From NCBI GenBank assembly GCA_022827045.1, contig JAJDTQ010000253.1, forward strand, positions 10,702 to 74,701: a stretch of 64,000 bases of DNA. The letters are read 5' to 3'. Position numbers and translations under genes: made by a program. The DNA comes from Candidatus Binatia bacterium. GTDB taxonomy: Bacteria; Desulfobacterota_B; Binatia; UBA9968; JAJDTQ01. Shown one piece after another: positions 34,475 to 43,332 of this stretch. The notes under the pieces were generated by a model. That model ran no database searches. It was not told the DNA's origin and saw nothing but the letters and a program-made list of their open reading frames with translations. Numbering within the stretch: position 1 is the stretch's first letter; the number at the start of each line of letters is the position of its first letter.

Positions 34475-35097
34475 AGGATCTGGATCTTGGCCCGGTTGTA
34501 GGCGGCTACGGAGACCGTTGACGCGCGGCTTTGCGGGTAGTCGGCCGCATCCAGACTCCACACCATGGTGTCCCGCGCCAGCCCCTCCGCATCGTTCTTG
34601 TTGCCGTAGAGCGTCGAACGGTGGAAGTAGCCGAGCTTTTCGGCCACCCGGGCACTGGCCTCGTTGCGCGGGTCGCAGCGTATCTCCACCCGCTCCACCC
34701 GGTTGATCTCGAACGCCACCCGCGTGAGCGCCGCCGTGGACTCGGTGGCCAACCCCTTGTTGGCGTACGGCTCGGCGATCCAGTAGCCAATCTCCCGTGC
34801 GTCCTTGTTCTCGCGCGTGTGCAGGCCGGTGCCGCCGATGATGCGGACGCCGTCGGCGCCGAAGATACCGTAGACGAAATCTCGCCGCGAGAGGAAGTCG
34901 TCCCGGAACCGCCGCAGCCGCTCCGTCTTCATCTCCAGGGATTCCGGCTCCTGGCGCGCCCAGTCCATCCACGGACGCAGATAGTCCAGGTTGTCGTTGA
35001 TCGCCCGCTGCAGCAGGTTGGCATCGGTCGGATGCCAGCAGCGGAGGATCAGACGTGGCGTGTGGATGCTGTAAGCCAGTCCGGAGGGGCGGGCCAT
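34471..35097 (-). CDS. GNAT acetyltransferase, RimJ/RimL type
   Basis: 208 residues. The N-terminal block IHTPRLILRCWHPTDANLL and the later VRIIGGTGLHTRENKDAREIGYWIAEPYANKGLATE are the standard RimJ/RimL GNAT motifs, the second covering the acetyl-CoA pyrophosphate loop. RCDPRNEASARVAEKLGY is the conserved final core. Family members N-acetylate ribosomal proteins or other amines. It is convergent with the amidohydrolase; the stop is inside a palindromic repeat. It lies downstream of the TctC-like gene? No: that gene (35153-36187) is upstream on the same strand, 55 bases away, so co-transcription is possible. Target unknown. Confidence 0.87.
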   Translation of the reverse strand: MARPSGLAYSIHTPRLILRCWHPTDANLLQRAINDNLDYLRPWMDWARQEPESLEMKTERLRRFRDDFLSRRDFVYGIFGADGVRIIGGTGLHTRENKDAREIGYWIAEPYANKGLATESTAALTRVAFEINRVERVEIRCDPRNEASARVAEKLGYFHRSTLYGNKNDAEGLARDTMVWSLDAADYPQSRASTVSVAAYNRAKIQIL

Positions 35098-35152
35098 TTA
35101 CACGGTGTCCTGCATCAAGGCCCGCCCCTCGCGGGCGGAAACGTGGTGCTCG

Positions 35153-36187
35153 CTACATCTTGGACGCAAAGGTCTTCTGGATGGTCGCCATCAACTCCGG
35201 CGGCAGCTTGGCGATGTTGGCCACGAGCCGTTCCACCTCCTCGCCGGAGACGGGGGTGACGTCGAACTTGCCCTTGGCCTCGGCCAGAAGCTCGGGGTCC
35301 TTCGTGGCCGCGTCAAAGGCGCGGCGCAGGATCATCACCCGGTCCTTGGGAGTGCCCGGAGGCAGCGAGTACGGCCGGTTGAGGGAACCGCCGATGTCGT
35401 GGACCACGGTCTTCATCACCACCCTGCCCTCCTCGGTCTTCATCTGGTCGATGCCCAGGGGCACCTTCTTGAGGGCGTAATGGGGCTTGTCCACGAACTG
35501 CAGCAGCACGCGCACGTCGCCGCTCTTCAGCGCCGCGGCCCAGGGGTTCTTGAGTCCTTCCCAGCTCGCGCACACGCCGCCGACCTCGCCCCGCTCAGCC
35601 GCGAGCCGCACCGGCGCGGTGCCGCCGTACCCCTCGATGAGCTTGAGGGGAAGGTCCGAGTGCTTGTCCAGGATCATCGGGATGTCCGACATGGTGGAGC
35701 CGGGCCGCTGGCCGCCGATCTTGAACGGCTTCTTGGCCGCGCGCCAGCTCGCCAGGTCGACGACGCCGCTCGACTTGTGGGCCATGCATACGTTGTGGAT
35801 CCGCACCGGCGCGCCGACCCACTCGAACTTGGCCGCGTCGAACTTCACCCCCTTGTCCCCCAGGTACTGCTGCAGGACCAAGCCGCCGATCCACATGCCC
35901 ATGGTCAGCCCGTCGGGCTTGGCCTTGTTGTACATGTAGTTGGCGGTGATGCGCCCACCCGCTCCGGGGCGGTTCTGGACGATCATAGAGGGTTTGCCCG
36001 GTATGTGCTTGGGCATGTGCCGCGCAAGGAGTCGCGAGTAGGCGTCGAAACCCCCGCCCGGGGAGGCCGCGACCATGATGTGCATGGTCTTGCCGGCGTA
36101 AAAGTTCTCGGCGGCATGCGCCGCGGAAGCGGCCATGGCAAGAGCCGCGAATAGAGCCAACGTCGAAAGCACGAGTTTCCGGGTCAT
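35153..36187 (-). CDS. Tripartite tricarboxylate transporter binding protein (Bug/TctC family)
   Basis: 344 residues. The signal peptide MTRKLVLSTLALFAALAMAASAAHA ends near 25. The mature domain has YAGKTMHIMVAASPGGGFDAYSRLLARHM, the classic Bug ligand loop, then GKPSMIVQNRPGAGG and the C-terminal PVSGEEVERLVANIAKLPPELMA. No TctA or TctB membrane genes are nearby, which is common for this expanded family. ATG 36187 follows GGAGGAGATT. Ligands are usually carboxylates; this one is unknown. A degraded relative remains at 23999-24136. Confidence 0.88.
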   Translation of the reverse strand: MTRKLVLSTLALFAALAMAASAAHAAENFYAGKTMHIMVAASPGGGFDAYSRLLARHMPKHIPGKPSMIVQNRPGAGGRITANYMYNKAKPDGLTMGMWIGGLVLQQYLGDKGVKFDAAKFEWVGAPVRIHNVCMAHKSSGVVDLASWRAAKKPFKIGGQRPGSTMSDIPMILDKHSDLPLKLIEGYGGTAPVRLAAERGEVGGVCASWEGLKNPWAAALKSGDVRVLLQFVDKPHYALKKVPLGIDQMKTEEGRVVMKTVVHDIGGSLNRPYSLPPGTPKDRVMILRRAFDAATKDPELLAEAKGKFDVTPVSGEEVERLVANIAKLPPELMATIQKTFASKM

Positions 36188-36408
36188 AATCTCCTCCAGT
36201 GTCGTCCCGGTCAACGGGATTTTGGAAACAACAGGTCGAGGTCGTTTCCCTTATACCACAGGCACCCCGTAGCGGCTCAAACGGATAATGAACCCCTGCT
36301 GCTGGCCGTCTGCGCATGCGCCCCGCGATGTCGGCGGAGATGGTGGCGGCGTTCTCCTCTCATCTACCTGGACGACGCCGCCAAGCTCGCAGTTAGAGGA
36401 GCGGCTGA
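36188..36408. other. 221-base gap at the edge of the defence island
   Basis: This stretch separates the metabolic genes from the defence island. I see no start-to-stop reading of credible length and no terminal repeat, att-like duplication or tRNA that would define an integration site. Confidence 0.4.
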
Positions 36409-39400
36409 TCAGGCGAGCTTCAACTTATCGGACACCTCGGCGAGCAGTTCATTGATCTTTTCCACCGCCTCAGGGCCGGGAGCGGTTTCCCCACCCAGCT
36501 CGACCCGGACGTTGAACTGGAGGTTGTTGCCCACCGCCGCTTTGGCGATCTCGGGGACTTGATCCGCCAGATCCTGAATCCCGTTTGCCTCAAGGACGGC
36601 TTCAGCAACAAGCAGCCCGGATGGTTTCGGAGGCTTGGGCGGGTCAACCTTACCGGATGGGACCCGAAGGGCCACGTGCTTGGCACCGGCCAAGTCACAG
36701 GGCCACGTGGCGTCACCATCCTTGAGTTCGATCCATCTCGCCCGGATGGCATCCTCGATCGCCGTCCGCACCGTGGACCATGGCAAGGTTACCCCTCGCT
36801 TCGTCGAGAGGGCGGTGGCGATGGCCAGAGCGTTGCTTTCACCGTCCTTCCAGGCGTCAGGAATTGACGAATCCGTCAACTCGTCGACAGCAAACCGCTC
36901 GGGGGGCGGCCGCAATTTCGCGGAAGCGTTGAGCACGCCGGAGGGCACGCTCTCGTTCAAAATTGATGCCGGCCCGTTGGTCAACCATACAAAGCCCTGC
37001 TCCACGGCCTGCGATATCGCGCTCTCGATGTGCTCAGGTTCGCAGCGGGGGATGGTGGCGGTCTCTTCATAACCCTCTCTCGGTACGGTCACGGTGTGGC
37101 CGCCGGCGAAATAGTCATACACGTCCTGAACGCTGATCTCTCCACCGCTCCACAGTCGGGGCAGCTTCTCCGGCGCCAGCAGATCGGCGGTGAGTTCACT
37201 CAGTGTTGCAGCGTCGGACAAGAAAACCTCCAGGCCCGGATCCTTCAGCGCAGGCTCGTCGATGTCCGTGCGCCAGAAGGTCCTGGCGGTTCTGTCAGGA
37301 CGCAAAACACGCGCCACCCAGATGCCATCCCGGACCCCCTGGGCCACGGTTTCGAGGATCTCCTTCGTCCTCAGCATCTTGGGCAGCTTCGGGAACTGGG
37401 CGAAGGCGCCCACGAGATCCTTGACGCGGCGGGACTCTTCCCCGTCCCGCCACAGGTCGTAGGGCCCCCCTGGCAACATGGCTTCCGAGCTGATGGCCGT
37501 TTCCTGGATGCGGGATCGCCGGTCGGCCTTGATGGTGGTGAACAGGGAATCGCCCGTGACAACCACCTTGAACGCCTGGATCTCGTTCCCTTCGTTCACC
37601 GTCACCACGATGGAGTAGGCCTGCGAAATGGCGTCGGGGATGTGCCTTCTTGCCGACTCCGTCTCGCCGGCGAGCATTTGTTCACGAATGGCATCGATGG
37701 GTTGATCCTTGAGCTGTTCGCGGACCTCGACCCAACCAAGGTACTCCCGAATCCGTGCACGCGCCGCATCAAGCCCGTCCCGCGAGGGAACCGCGAGCAC
37801 GACAGCGTTGCGATAGACCCGAGGGCGGTCGGCCGCAGTGGTCTCATCGATGAAGCGCCTGGCCTCCGCGCTCGGCTTGCCCGAATCCGACGCGCCCCTG
37901 GGACCGAGGATGGCGTAGTGGAAGTCGCCGTCGTCCGCGACGTCGCGCGGCCGCTCCGGCAGGTTGTGCACCTTCGCCCCGGCCGCGGCGGCTCCCATCG
38001 TGAGCGTCTTTCGTTTTTCGATGGCATCGATGAGTTGTGTTTCCACGAGGGCGGGCGGAACTCGATTGCTGCAGGCGTCGTGGTGCATCTGGCGCAGATT
38101 CGGGCGATTGCCGAGCCTCCAAGCCTTGGGCAGTTGCGGAATGCCCCCGGCGTCCTTTTCGCCCGTAACCACGTCGGTCTCGTCCAGGAACCAGGACAGT
38201 TCCGTCCAGCGGCGCAGGGCCTTTTCCAGTTCGATCTTGTCCGGATCGGCTGTCCCGAGGAGAACCATCAGCTCTCGCGTCAGGGCCTTGTGATTGATAG
38301 GCTGCGAGCTGAGGAACACCGACATGACCGCCTGCTCAACCTCCCGATGGCGCAGGCTGGCAGCCTCCAACTGAATCATCCGTGCCTTGGCAAGCTCACC
38401 CTCGATGATCGGCCGCCACTGCTGCCTGTCGGCGCCGTCTTCCACGCTGGCGAAGGAAGCCAACTCGCCGGCCGCTTCCGCCAAGTCGTTCTTTTCCGGC
38501 TCGGCCAGCAGGACGTTCGGCCCGACCAGCGGGCTCGTGTCCCACGCCTCTGCATCGCGAAGCGCGATGGCAAACGTCCGAAGGATGCCCCGCGTGCGCT
38601 GGAAACCGTCAACCTGGGCCCAACGGGTATAGAAAATCTCGGTGAGCTCCGGGTGAAATGGATAGCTCTCCAGGTAGCGTTTCTCCGCTGCCTCCCTCTC
38701 CTTCCGGGTCTGCTCGTCCAGTCCCGCGATGCTGCTCACGACCGAAGTCACATGGGGGCGGAAGACTTCGGCATTGCGAATCGACTCGGGCGTGAAAAAA
38801 CGGCGCCGCAGGACCTCGGAAACGTCCTCCTTGCTTACGGGACTCGCGTCCTCTTCCATCTGGCGGCCGAAGACCTCCGACACCTCCTGAAGCAACTCGC
38901 TCCCAAGCTCGTCGTACTTTTTCGGATCCGACGCCAGAAGAGACGCCACCAGGGCGCATCGGTCCACCTTGACCACCGCCTGCGTCAGGTACTGAAAGAA
39001 GTTTCTCAAACGTCCGCGCCAGTCGGGGTCCGTCTCGATCTGGGCGCGCATGTACATCAACACCTCGTCCAGCAACACCAACGTTGACAGGCCCTCTGCC
39101 TGGGGCTTCGACAACAGGTCCGCTACCAGTGGTTCGGCAGGCGGCGTCTCGCGCTCCTCGTCCTTGCCATCGGCGTGGATGAGCCTGAGCCCGTCCGCAC
39201 CCGCCAGTTCATAGGCGAGGATGCTCCATGGATGCTTGAGCATCCGGACAGTTCCGTCGGGTCCCAGCGTCTCGACGCCCTTCTCCAGGTCGATCTTGTC
39301 GAAGCACAGCGCCGCGACCCGAGCCCTCGGTATCTCGGAACCAATACCCGCCTTGAATTGCGTGACCGCCGGCAAGTCAGGAAGGCTATCGGGTTCGTGC

Positions 39401-39711
39401 ACCAGGTGTCTGAGCGTAATGAGCGTATGGGTCTTGCCGCCGCCGTAGTTGACGGAGAGCTTTCGGTACGCCTTGTCACTCTTTCCCGCCAAACGGACGC
39501 ACACGTCCTTGACCAGTTCGCGGAGATTGAAGGTCGGGTAGGTGAGCGCAAAAAACCGCGCCGGATCCTCGTACACCGGCCGCCGGCCCTTCTGTATGAC
39601 CACGTCATGCAGGTCGGCGGCGAACACCGCCAACGAGAGTTCCCCCGTCCTCAGGTCGTCGCGTAGCTGCACGACCTCGTGCCAGGGTTTCCGGGCAGGT
39701 TTGGTAGACAT
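36409..39711 (-). CDS. DUF499 AAA+ ATPase of DUF1156/DUF499 defence system
   Basis: 1100 residues. Walker A is NYGGGKTHTLITL (residues 88-100) and Walker B is STLVLLDEVLMYM (about 209-221). The intervening and following text (CFDKIDLEKGVETLG, FFQYLTQAVVKVDRCALVASLLASDP) is typical of DUF499 (COG1483-type) ATPases. These are repeatedly encoded beside DUF1156 Zn-ribbon DNA methyltransferases in defence islands, as here. The C-terminal 80 residues (VPEIAKAAVGNNLQFNVRVELGGE) form a separate small domain. ATG 39711 has GAGGACGAC ahead. It is the last gene of the island in transcription order. Its action is unproven; ATP-driven remodelling or restriction control is the usual suggestion. Confidence 0.88.
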   Translation of the reverse strand: MSTKPARKPWHEVVQLRDDLRTGELSLAVFAADLHDVVIQKGRRPVYEDPARFFALTYPTFNLRELVKDVCVRLAGKSDKAYRKLSVNYGGGKTHTLITLRHLVHEPDSLPDLPAVTQFKAGIGSEIPRARVAALCFDKIDLEKGVETLGPDGTVRMLKHPWSILAYELAGADGLRLIHADGKDEERETPPAEPLVADLLSKPQAEGLSTLVLLDEVLMYMRAQIETDPDWRGRLRNFFQYLTQAVVKVDRCALVASLLASDPKKYDELGSELLQEVSEVFGRQMEEDASPVSKEDVSEVLRRRFFTPESIRNAEVFRPHVTSVVSSIAGLDEQTRKEREAAEKRYLESYPFHPELTEIFYTRWAQVDGFQRTRGILRTFAIALRDAEAWDTSPLVGPNVLLAEPEKNDLAEAAGELASFASVEDGADRQQWRPIIEGELAKARMIQLEAASLRHREVEQAVMSVFLSSQPINHKALTRELMVLLGTADPDKIELEKALRRWTELSWFLDETDVVTGEKDAGGIPQLPKAWRLGNRPNLRQMHHDACSNRVPPALVETQLIDAIEKRKTLTMGAAAAGAKVHNLPERPRDVADDGDFHYAILGPRGASDSGKPSAEARRFIDETTAADRPRVYRNAVVLAVPSRDGLDAARARIREYLGWVEVREQLKDQPIDAIREQMLAGETESARRHIPDAISQAYSIVVTVNEGNEIQAFKVVVTGDSLFTTIKADRRSRIQETAISSEAMLPGGPYDLWRDGEESRRVKDLVGAFAQFPKLPKMLRTKEILETVAQGVRDGIWVARVLRPDRTARTFWRTDIDEPALKDPGLEVFLSDAATLSELTADLLAPEKLPRLWSGGEISVQDVYDYFAGGHTVTVPREGYEETATIPRCEPEHIESAISQAVEQGFVWLTNGPASILNESVPSGVLNASAKLRPPPERFAVDELTDSSIPDAWKDGESNALAIATALSTKRGVTLPWSTVRTAIEDAIRARWIELKDGDATWPCDLAGAKHVALRVPSGKVDPPKPPKPSGLLVAEAVLEANGIQDLADQVPEIAKAAVGNNLQFNVRVELGGETAPGPEAVEKINELLAEVSDKLKLA

Positions 39712-39772
39712 GTCGTCCTCGTCGAGTGAACTATATTGAAGGCAGAAGGCGGGGTTTCAGGATGGGACCAGT

Positions 39773-40086
39773 TCAACCCGCAAACGCCTGGAGTTTGCTT
39801 CGAAAGTACCGGAAGCTAGGCGACCCGTTGGCGTCCACGTCCATCAACGGAGCAATCCTCTCCGACCATGCTGACTTTTCCTTACCTACGGCCTGAAACC
39901 CCTTCTTCTTGAGTTCACCTGATCCTCCGGCGTATACGGCGTCAGCCAACAGCTCCCAAGTGCCGCAAATTGAGTCCTTTTCGTAACGGTCCAGTACGTC
40001 GTCCCAACGATTGTCGTGAATGGTCCTACCCGCGACGTCTCGTCTACGAAATTCTTGAAGTTCACCAGGCGGATCGAGGTAATCAT
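39773..40086 (-). pseudogene. Deletion scar of an AAA (SMC/OLD-like) ATPase locus
   Basis: With an intact ribosome site (GGAGGAAGGCCG) and ATG 40086, the first 28 codons read MITSIRLVNFKNFVDETSRV then GPFTTIVG, the start of an AAA_21/OLD-type ATPase up to the point where the Walker A loop G-x-N-x-x-GKS should follow. At about 40000 the P-loop is missing. In the next frame a well-formed C-terminal segment begins: DVLDRYEKDSICGTWELLAD, AVYAGGSGELKKKGFQAVGK and EKSAWSERIAPLMDVD, stopping at 39773. So an internal deletion joined the head of the ATPase gene to the tail of the same or a following gene. It cannot be functional as an ATPase. Confidence 0.72.
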
Positions 40087-40128
40087 CGGCCTTCCTCCGG
40101 TTGACTGTTCATGTACCGCAGAACCGAA

Positions 40129-43100
40129 TCAAAGGCGCATCTGCCGCGGGTCTTGAACACTGTCGCGCCCGGCCACATGATTGCTGAGGGCTTCAAGGAC
40201 CGCCCGCTCGTCGGAGCCGGCGTCCGCCAATTCGATCAGCGTCTGGAGGAGCTGATTGAACAGGGCATTACGCTGAAGGCCACGGGTGTCGAGATAGTCG
40301 TCTACCTTGGTCTGGTCGCCGGCTCGCCACAGGTGCATGAGCCTGTGCACCTGGTCTATCAAGGGCACGGGCCGTCCGCCGGACATGTCAAGACCGAGGT
40401 TGCGGCCGCGGCGGCGATGCCAGGGTTTGAGTTTTACCTTGGCGCCGCCGCCAGAATCTTCAATATTCTCGGCCAGTTCGTCTGCGCTGTGCGTCGACGC
40501 GGGGGCCTCGTCATCCCGGTCACCAGCCTTCCTCGCCTTCCCCGAGTGGACCAGAAGATCGCATTGATGTATCAGCGCCGAGTCCGACAGGTTGCAGGAC
40601 AGTGCGTACAGGATGCACGCACCGGTGGGCGCATCACTCATGCCGAAGTCGTGGCGATGGAGGAGGTAGTAGGTTGTCACGTCGTCCAATCCGGTCGCCG
40701 CCTCTTGTCCGTCTGCCGACGCGGCACCGCCGTCCTGGATCAGCACGCGGCCGACCACGAAGTCTACCACCATGCGGCGGACCTCGCGCAGGAATTCCGA
40801 GACCGTCATCCGCTGGTCCCGGTCGTTCGCCTTCTTGACGATGGGGTGTCTGCTGAAGGCTTCCAGAGCCGGCCCGGTGGCAGCCCACACGAAATCCGGC
40901 CCGCGAATGCCGGCGTCCCAGAATTCATGGAGTTGCCGTGTGATGTTCTCACGCATCTCGCCGAGGACCGCACTGTCCCAGCCGGGACGGGACACCTGCC
41001 GCTTCTTGCAGACCAGCCACACGGACGACGAAAGCGCCGCGGAGGCAAGCGCCCGCGCCCGGTTCCCCATCTCTGTCTGGATGGGCCATGAGCCGTCCAC
41101 TACGAAGCCGGCCCGAATCAGAGCCGCGACCAGCGTCTCCCAAGCATCCGGTTGTTTGTTGGCGAACACCACCACCAGACGGCCATCGGGCCGCAACGCC
41201 CTGTGACAAGCCTGGAAAGAGCGGGCCATACCGTCTTCGTAACTCCGCTTCGACCGCTCCTTGTCGCCGCTGAACCGACTGGCGTCGTCTATAAGCTCGC
41301 CGTCACTGCTGTCGTGGTCCCATTTCGGCCCCAACGGCTCGCCAAACGCCGCATCGATTTCTTCTGACAGACCCTGCGTGGAGCGCCTCAGCCAGACATG
41401 GAAAAAATCCATCAGGTCCGAATACGGGATCGCGTCATAATAGGGAGGATCGGTGACGATGGCGTCGTACTCTCCTCCGAAGTCCATGGCGCTTCGTCTG
41501 GAAGGATTGGGCTCCACCGAGAATGCCGATGCTCCCACGCCGTGTTCCAGATAACGGGCGACCCATTCGAGTTGTCCGGAGTAGGAGCCGGACGTTTCCC
41601 CCAAGACCGCCGTTTCGCTGAAATCCCAACTGATCGGCAGACGGAACCCTGCAAAAGTATTCGCCACCGTCTCGCGACCCACGTCCCAGTGGGCAATCGT
41701 GCTGCCACGGTCCGCAATGCGGTCGGTCACAAGCGCCAAGCTTGCGCTCACCGCTTCACTCCATTCCTTTGGAGTCGTGCCGCCGCCATCGCACATCTGC
41801 CGGGTGACCGCCACAAATGTGCCGAGGCACAGTAGCTGGCGGTTGGTGAAGAGCTTCCGCCAAGTGTCGAATCCATAAAGGGGAACACGAAACCCGAGAG
41901 CCTCTTTACTGGGCAAAGGTTCTTCCGGCAGCCCAAACGGGACACCCGCATACAGCGCCTGAAGCTGTCCCTCGCTGACCTCAGCGACCGCACGTTCATG
42001 GTCCGTGGGCGAACGGTATTCCTTGCCCTTCTGCCCATCAACCACGACAGCGGTCATCACCATACCCAGCCGGCCCGCGCGGCCCTCAAGACGGATATCC
42101 TCCATCGTCATGATCGCGCCGCAGCATGGGCAGGTCGCGCCGGTGCGTGACATGGTGCCCACACCGACGCGCTTGTCGTGCTCCCGCCGTTGCGCCGTGT
42201 TGCCGCCGTTGTGTGGGACATCCCTCAGTACTCCGAAGACTACCCCTGTCCCGTCGGGCCTTCGCTCCATCGTCAGCAAGACACGTTTGCGATCCTTCTT
42301 GCACAACCAGCGCGTCTTGAGCAGCGGAAGGATGACGCGGCACTGTTTGCAGGTCACGGTTCGCGCCCAGAGATACGCGACCGTGGGCTTGGCGATCCAG
42401 CGAGGCTTGCGGGGGTCCTTCAGGTAGGCGGCGTCGAATTCCGCGTTGAGCGGGTCGAGTTGCGGCACCCCCTCCTCGTCAACCTTCAGGAACTGCCTGG
42501 AGCGCGTTTCGTATTCCTTGCCAGGCGCCAGCGGCTCGAACTCCGCGTATGTAGGGTAGCAGGCAGCCAACTCCTTGCGCGCCCTTGCCAGCACCCACCG
42601 GCCCCAGGCGCGCACATGCCAGGCCAAGTCCGCTTCCACCGTCGGGTCGTCATGACCCAATGTATCGAGCTGGATCTCGCCGCCGTCACCGTGGCCCAAA
42701 CGCTCCAGGTGAGTACGCAGACTCGCGCCCTTGAACCCCTTCGCCTTGAGGAACGCCTCCATGAAGTCGCGGTCCTCCAGGGCAAAGGCCGGCAAGGGAC
42801 GCGTCTGACCGGCGAGCTTCTGGGGATATTCGAGCGTGCACTTGAGGATGAACCAAGCCACCGGGTTGATGTCCATGGCGGTCACTTCACAGCCCAGACG
42901 CATGGCTTCGAGAGGAATGGCGCCGCCTCCGGCAAACGGGTCCAGCACCTTGGGCGCCCGCCCGCCGTATGCCTTGCGAATCTCGTCACGGAACCACGCG
43001 AGACCCGACCCGTTCTCCCTGCCCCAGTGAAGAATGCCGCCGACCGTCTCCTCTTTCACCTTCTCGACTGTCCGACCGTTCAACCGTTTGCGCTCGATCT

Positions 43101-43332
43101 TCTCCGTGACCCGGCCCGCCATGCGCTCGAGGATCGCCCGGCGCTTGTCCAGATCACCCGGATCCGGCAACAGCGTCGCAATCAACGCCGCCCGTGATGC
43201 CGCCAACGGCCTCCGCGCCGGCCAAATGTGAAGGGTGGAGATGTGTCCGTGCCGGACGTTCTTCTCATGCACGGAGTCGAGAGACACCTGCTTGAGCGGG
43301 AACGCCACTTCGATTAGGCGACGGTCGTTCAA
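40129..43332 (-). CDS. DUF1156 Zn-ribbon adenine-specific DNA methyltransferase
   Basis: About 1067 residues. The N-terminal DUF1156 domain has VHEKNVRHGHISTLHIWPARRPLAASRAA. SAM motif I is DPFAGGGAIPLEAMRLG (about 131-147) with MDINPVAW following. Zn-ribbon cysteines are CKQC and CPCCGAIM. The catalytic TDPPYYDAIPYSDLMDFF is near residue 630, the amino-methyltransferase DPPY motif. TTG 43332 is preferred: it overlaps the previous stop as TTGA and has GGGGAGAG seven bases upstream; GTG 43362 lacks a site. It pairs with the DUF499 ATPase 3.2 kb downstream. It probably marks host DNA in a modification-based antiphage system. Confidence 0.9.
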   Translation of the reverse strand: MNDRRLIEVAFPLKQVSLDSVHEKNVRHGHISTLHIWPARRPLAASRAALIATLLPDPGDLDKRRAILERMAGRVTEKIERKRLNGRTVEKVKEETVGGILHWGRENGSGLAWFRDEIRKAYGGRAPKVLDPFAGGGAIPLEAMRLGCEVTAMDINPVAWFILKCTLEYPQKLAGQTRPLPAFALEDRDFMEAFLKAKGFKGASLRTHLERLGHGDGGEIQLDTLGHDDPTVEADLAWHVRAWGRWVLARARKELAACYPTYAEFEPLAPGKEYETRSRQFLKVDEEGVPQLDPLNAEFDAAYLKDPRKPRWIAKPTVAYLWARTVTCKQCRVILPLLKTRWLCKKDRKRVLLTMERRPDGTGVVFGVLRDVPHNGGNTAQRREHDKRVGVGTMSRTGATCPCCGAIMTMEDIRLEGRAGRLGMVMTAVVVDGQKGKEYRSPTDHERAVAEVSEGQLQALYAGVPFGLPEEPLPSKEALGFRVPLYGFDTWRKLFTNRQLLCLGTFVAVTRQMCDGGGTTPKEWSEAVSASLALVTDRIADRGSTIAHWDVGRETVANTFAGFRLPISWDFSETAVLGETSGSYSGQLEWVARYLEHGVGASAFSVEPNPSRRSAMDFGGEYDAIVTDPPYYDAIPYSDLMDFFHVWLRRSTQGLSEEIDAAFGEPLGPKWDHDSSDGELIDDASRFSGDKERSKRSYEDGMARSFQACHRALRPDGRLVVVFANKQPDAWETLVAALIRAGFVVDGSWPIQTEMGNRARALASAALSSSVWLVCKKRQVSRPGWDSAVLGEMRENITRQLHEFWDAGIRGPDFVWAATGPALEAFSRHPIVKKANDRDQRMTVSEFLREVRRMVVDFVVGRVLIQDGGAASADGQEAATGLDDVTTYYLLHRHDFGMSDAPTGACILYALSCNLSDSALIHQCDLLVHSGKARKAGDRDDEAPASTHSADELAENIEDSGGGAKVKLKPWHRRRGRNLGLDMSGGRPVPLIDQVHRLMHLWRAGDQTKVDDYLDTRGLQRNALFNQLLQTLIELADAGSDERAVLEALSNHVAGRDSVQDPRQMRL

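Noticed and set aside
37030..39087. 685-codon open frame on the plus strand
   Set aside because: Antisense shadow of the DUF499 ATPase gene; low-complexity composition and no motifs.
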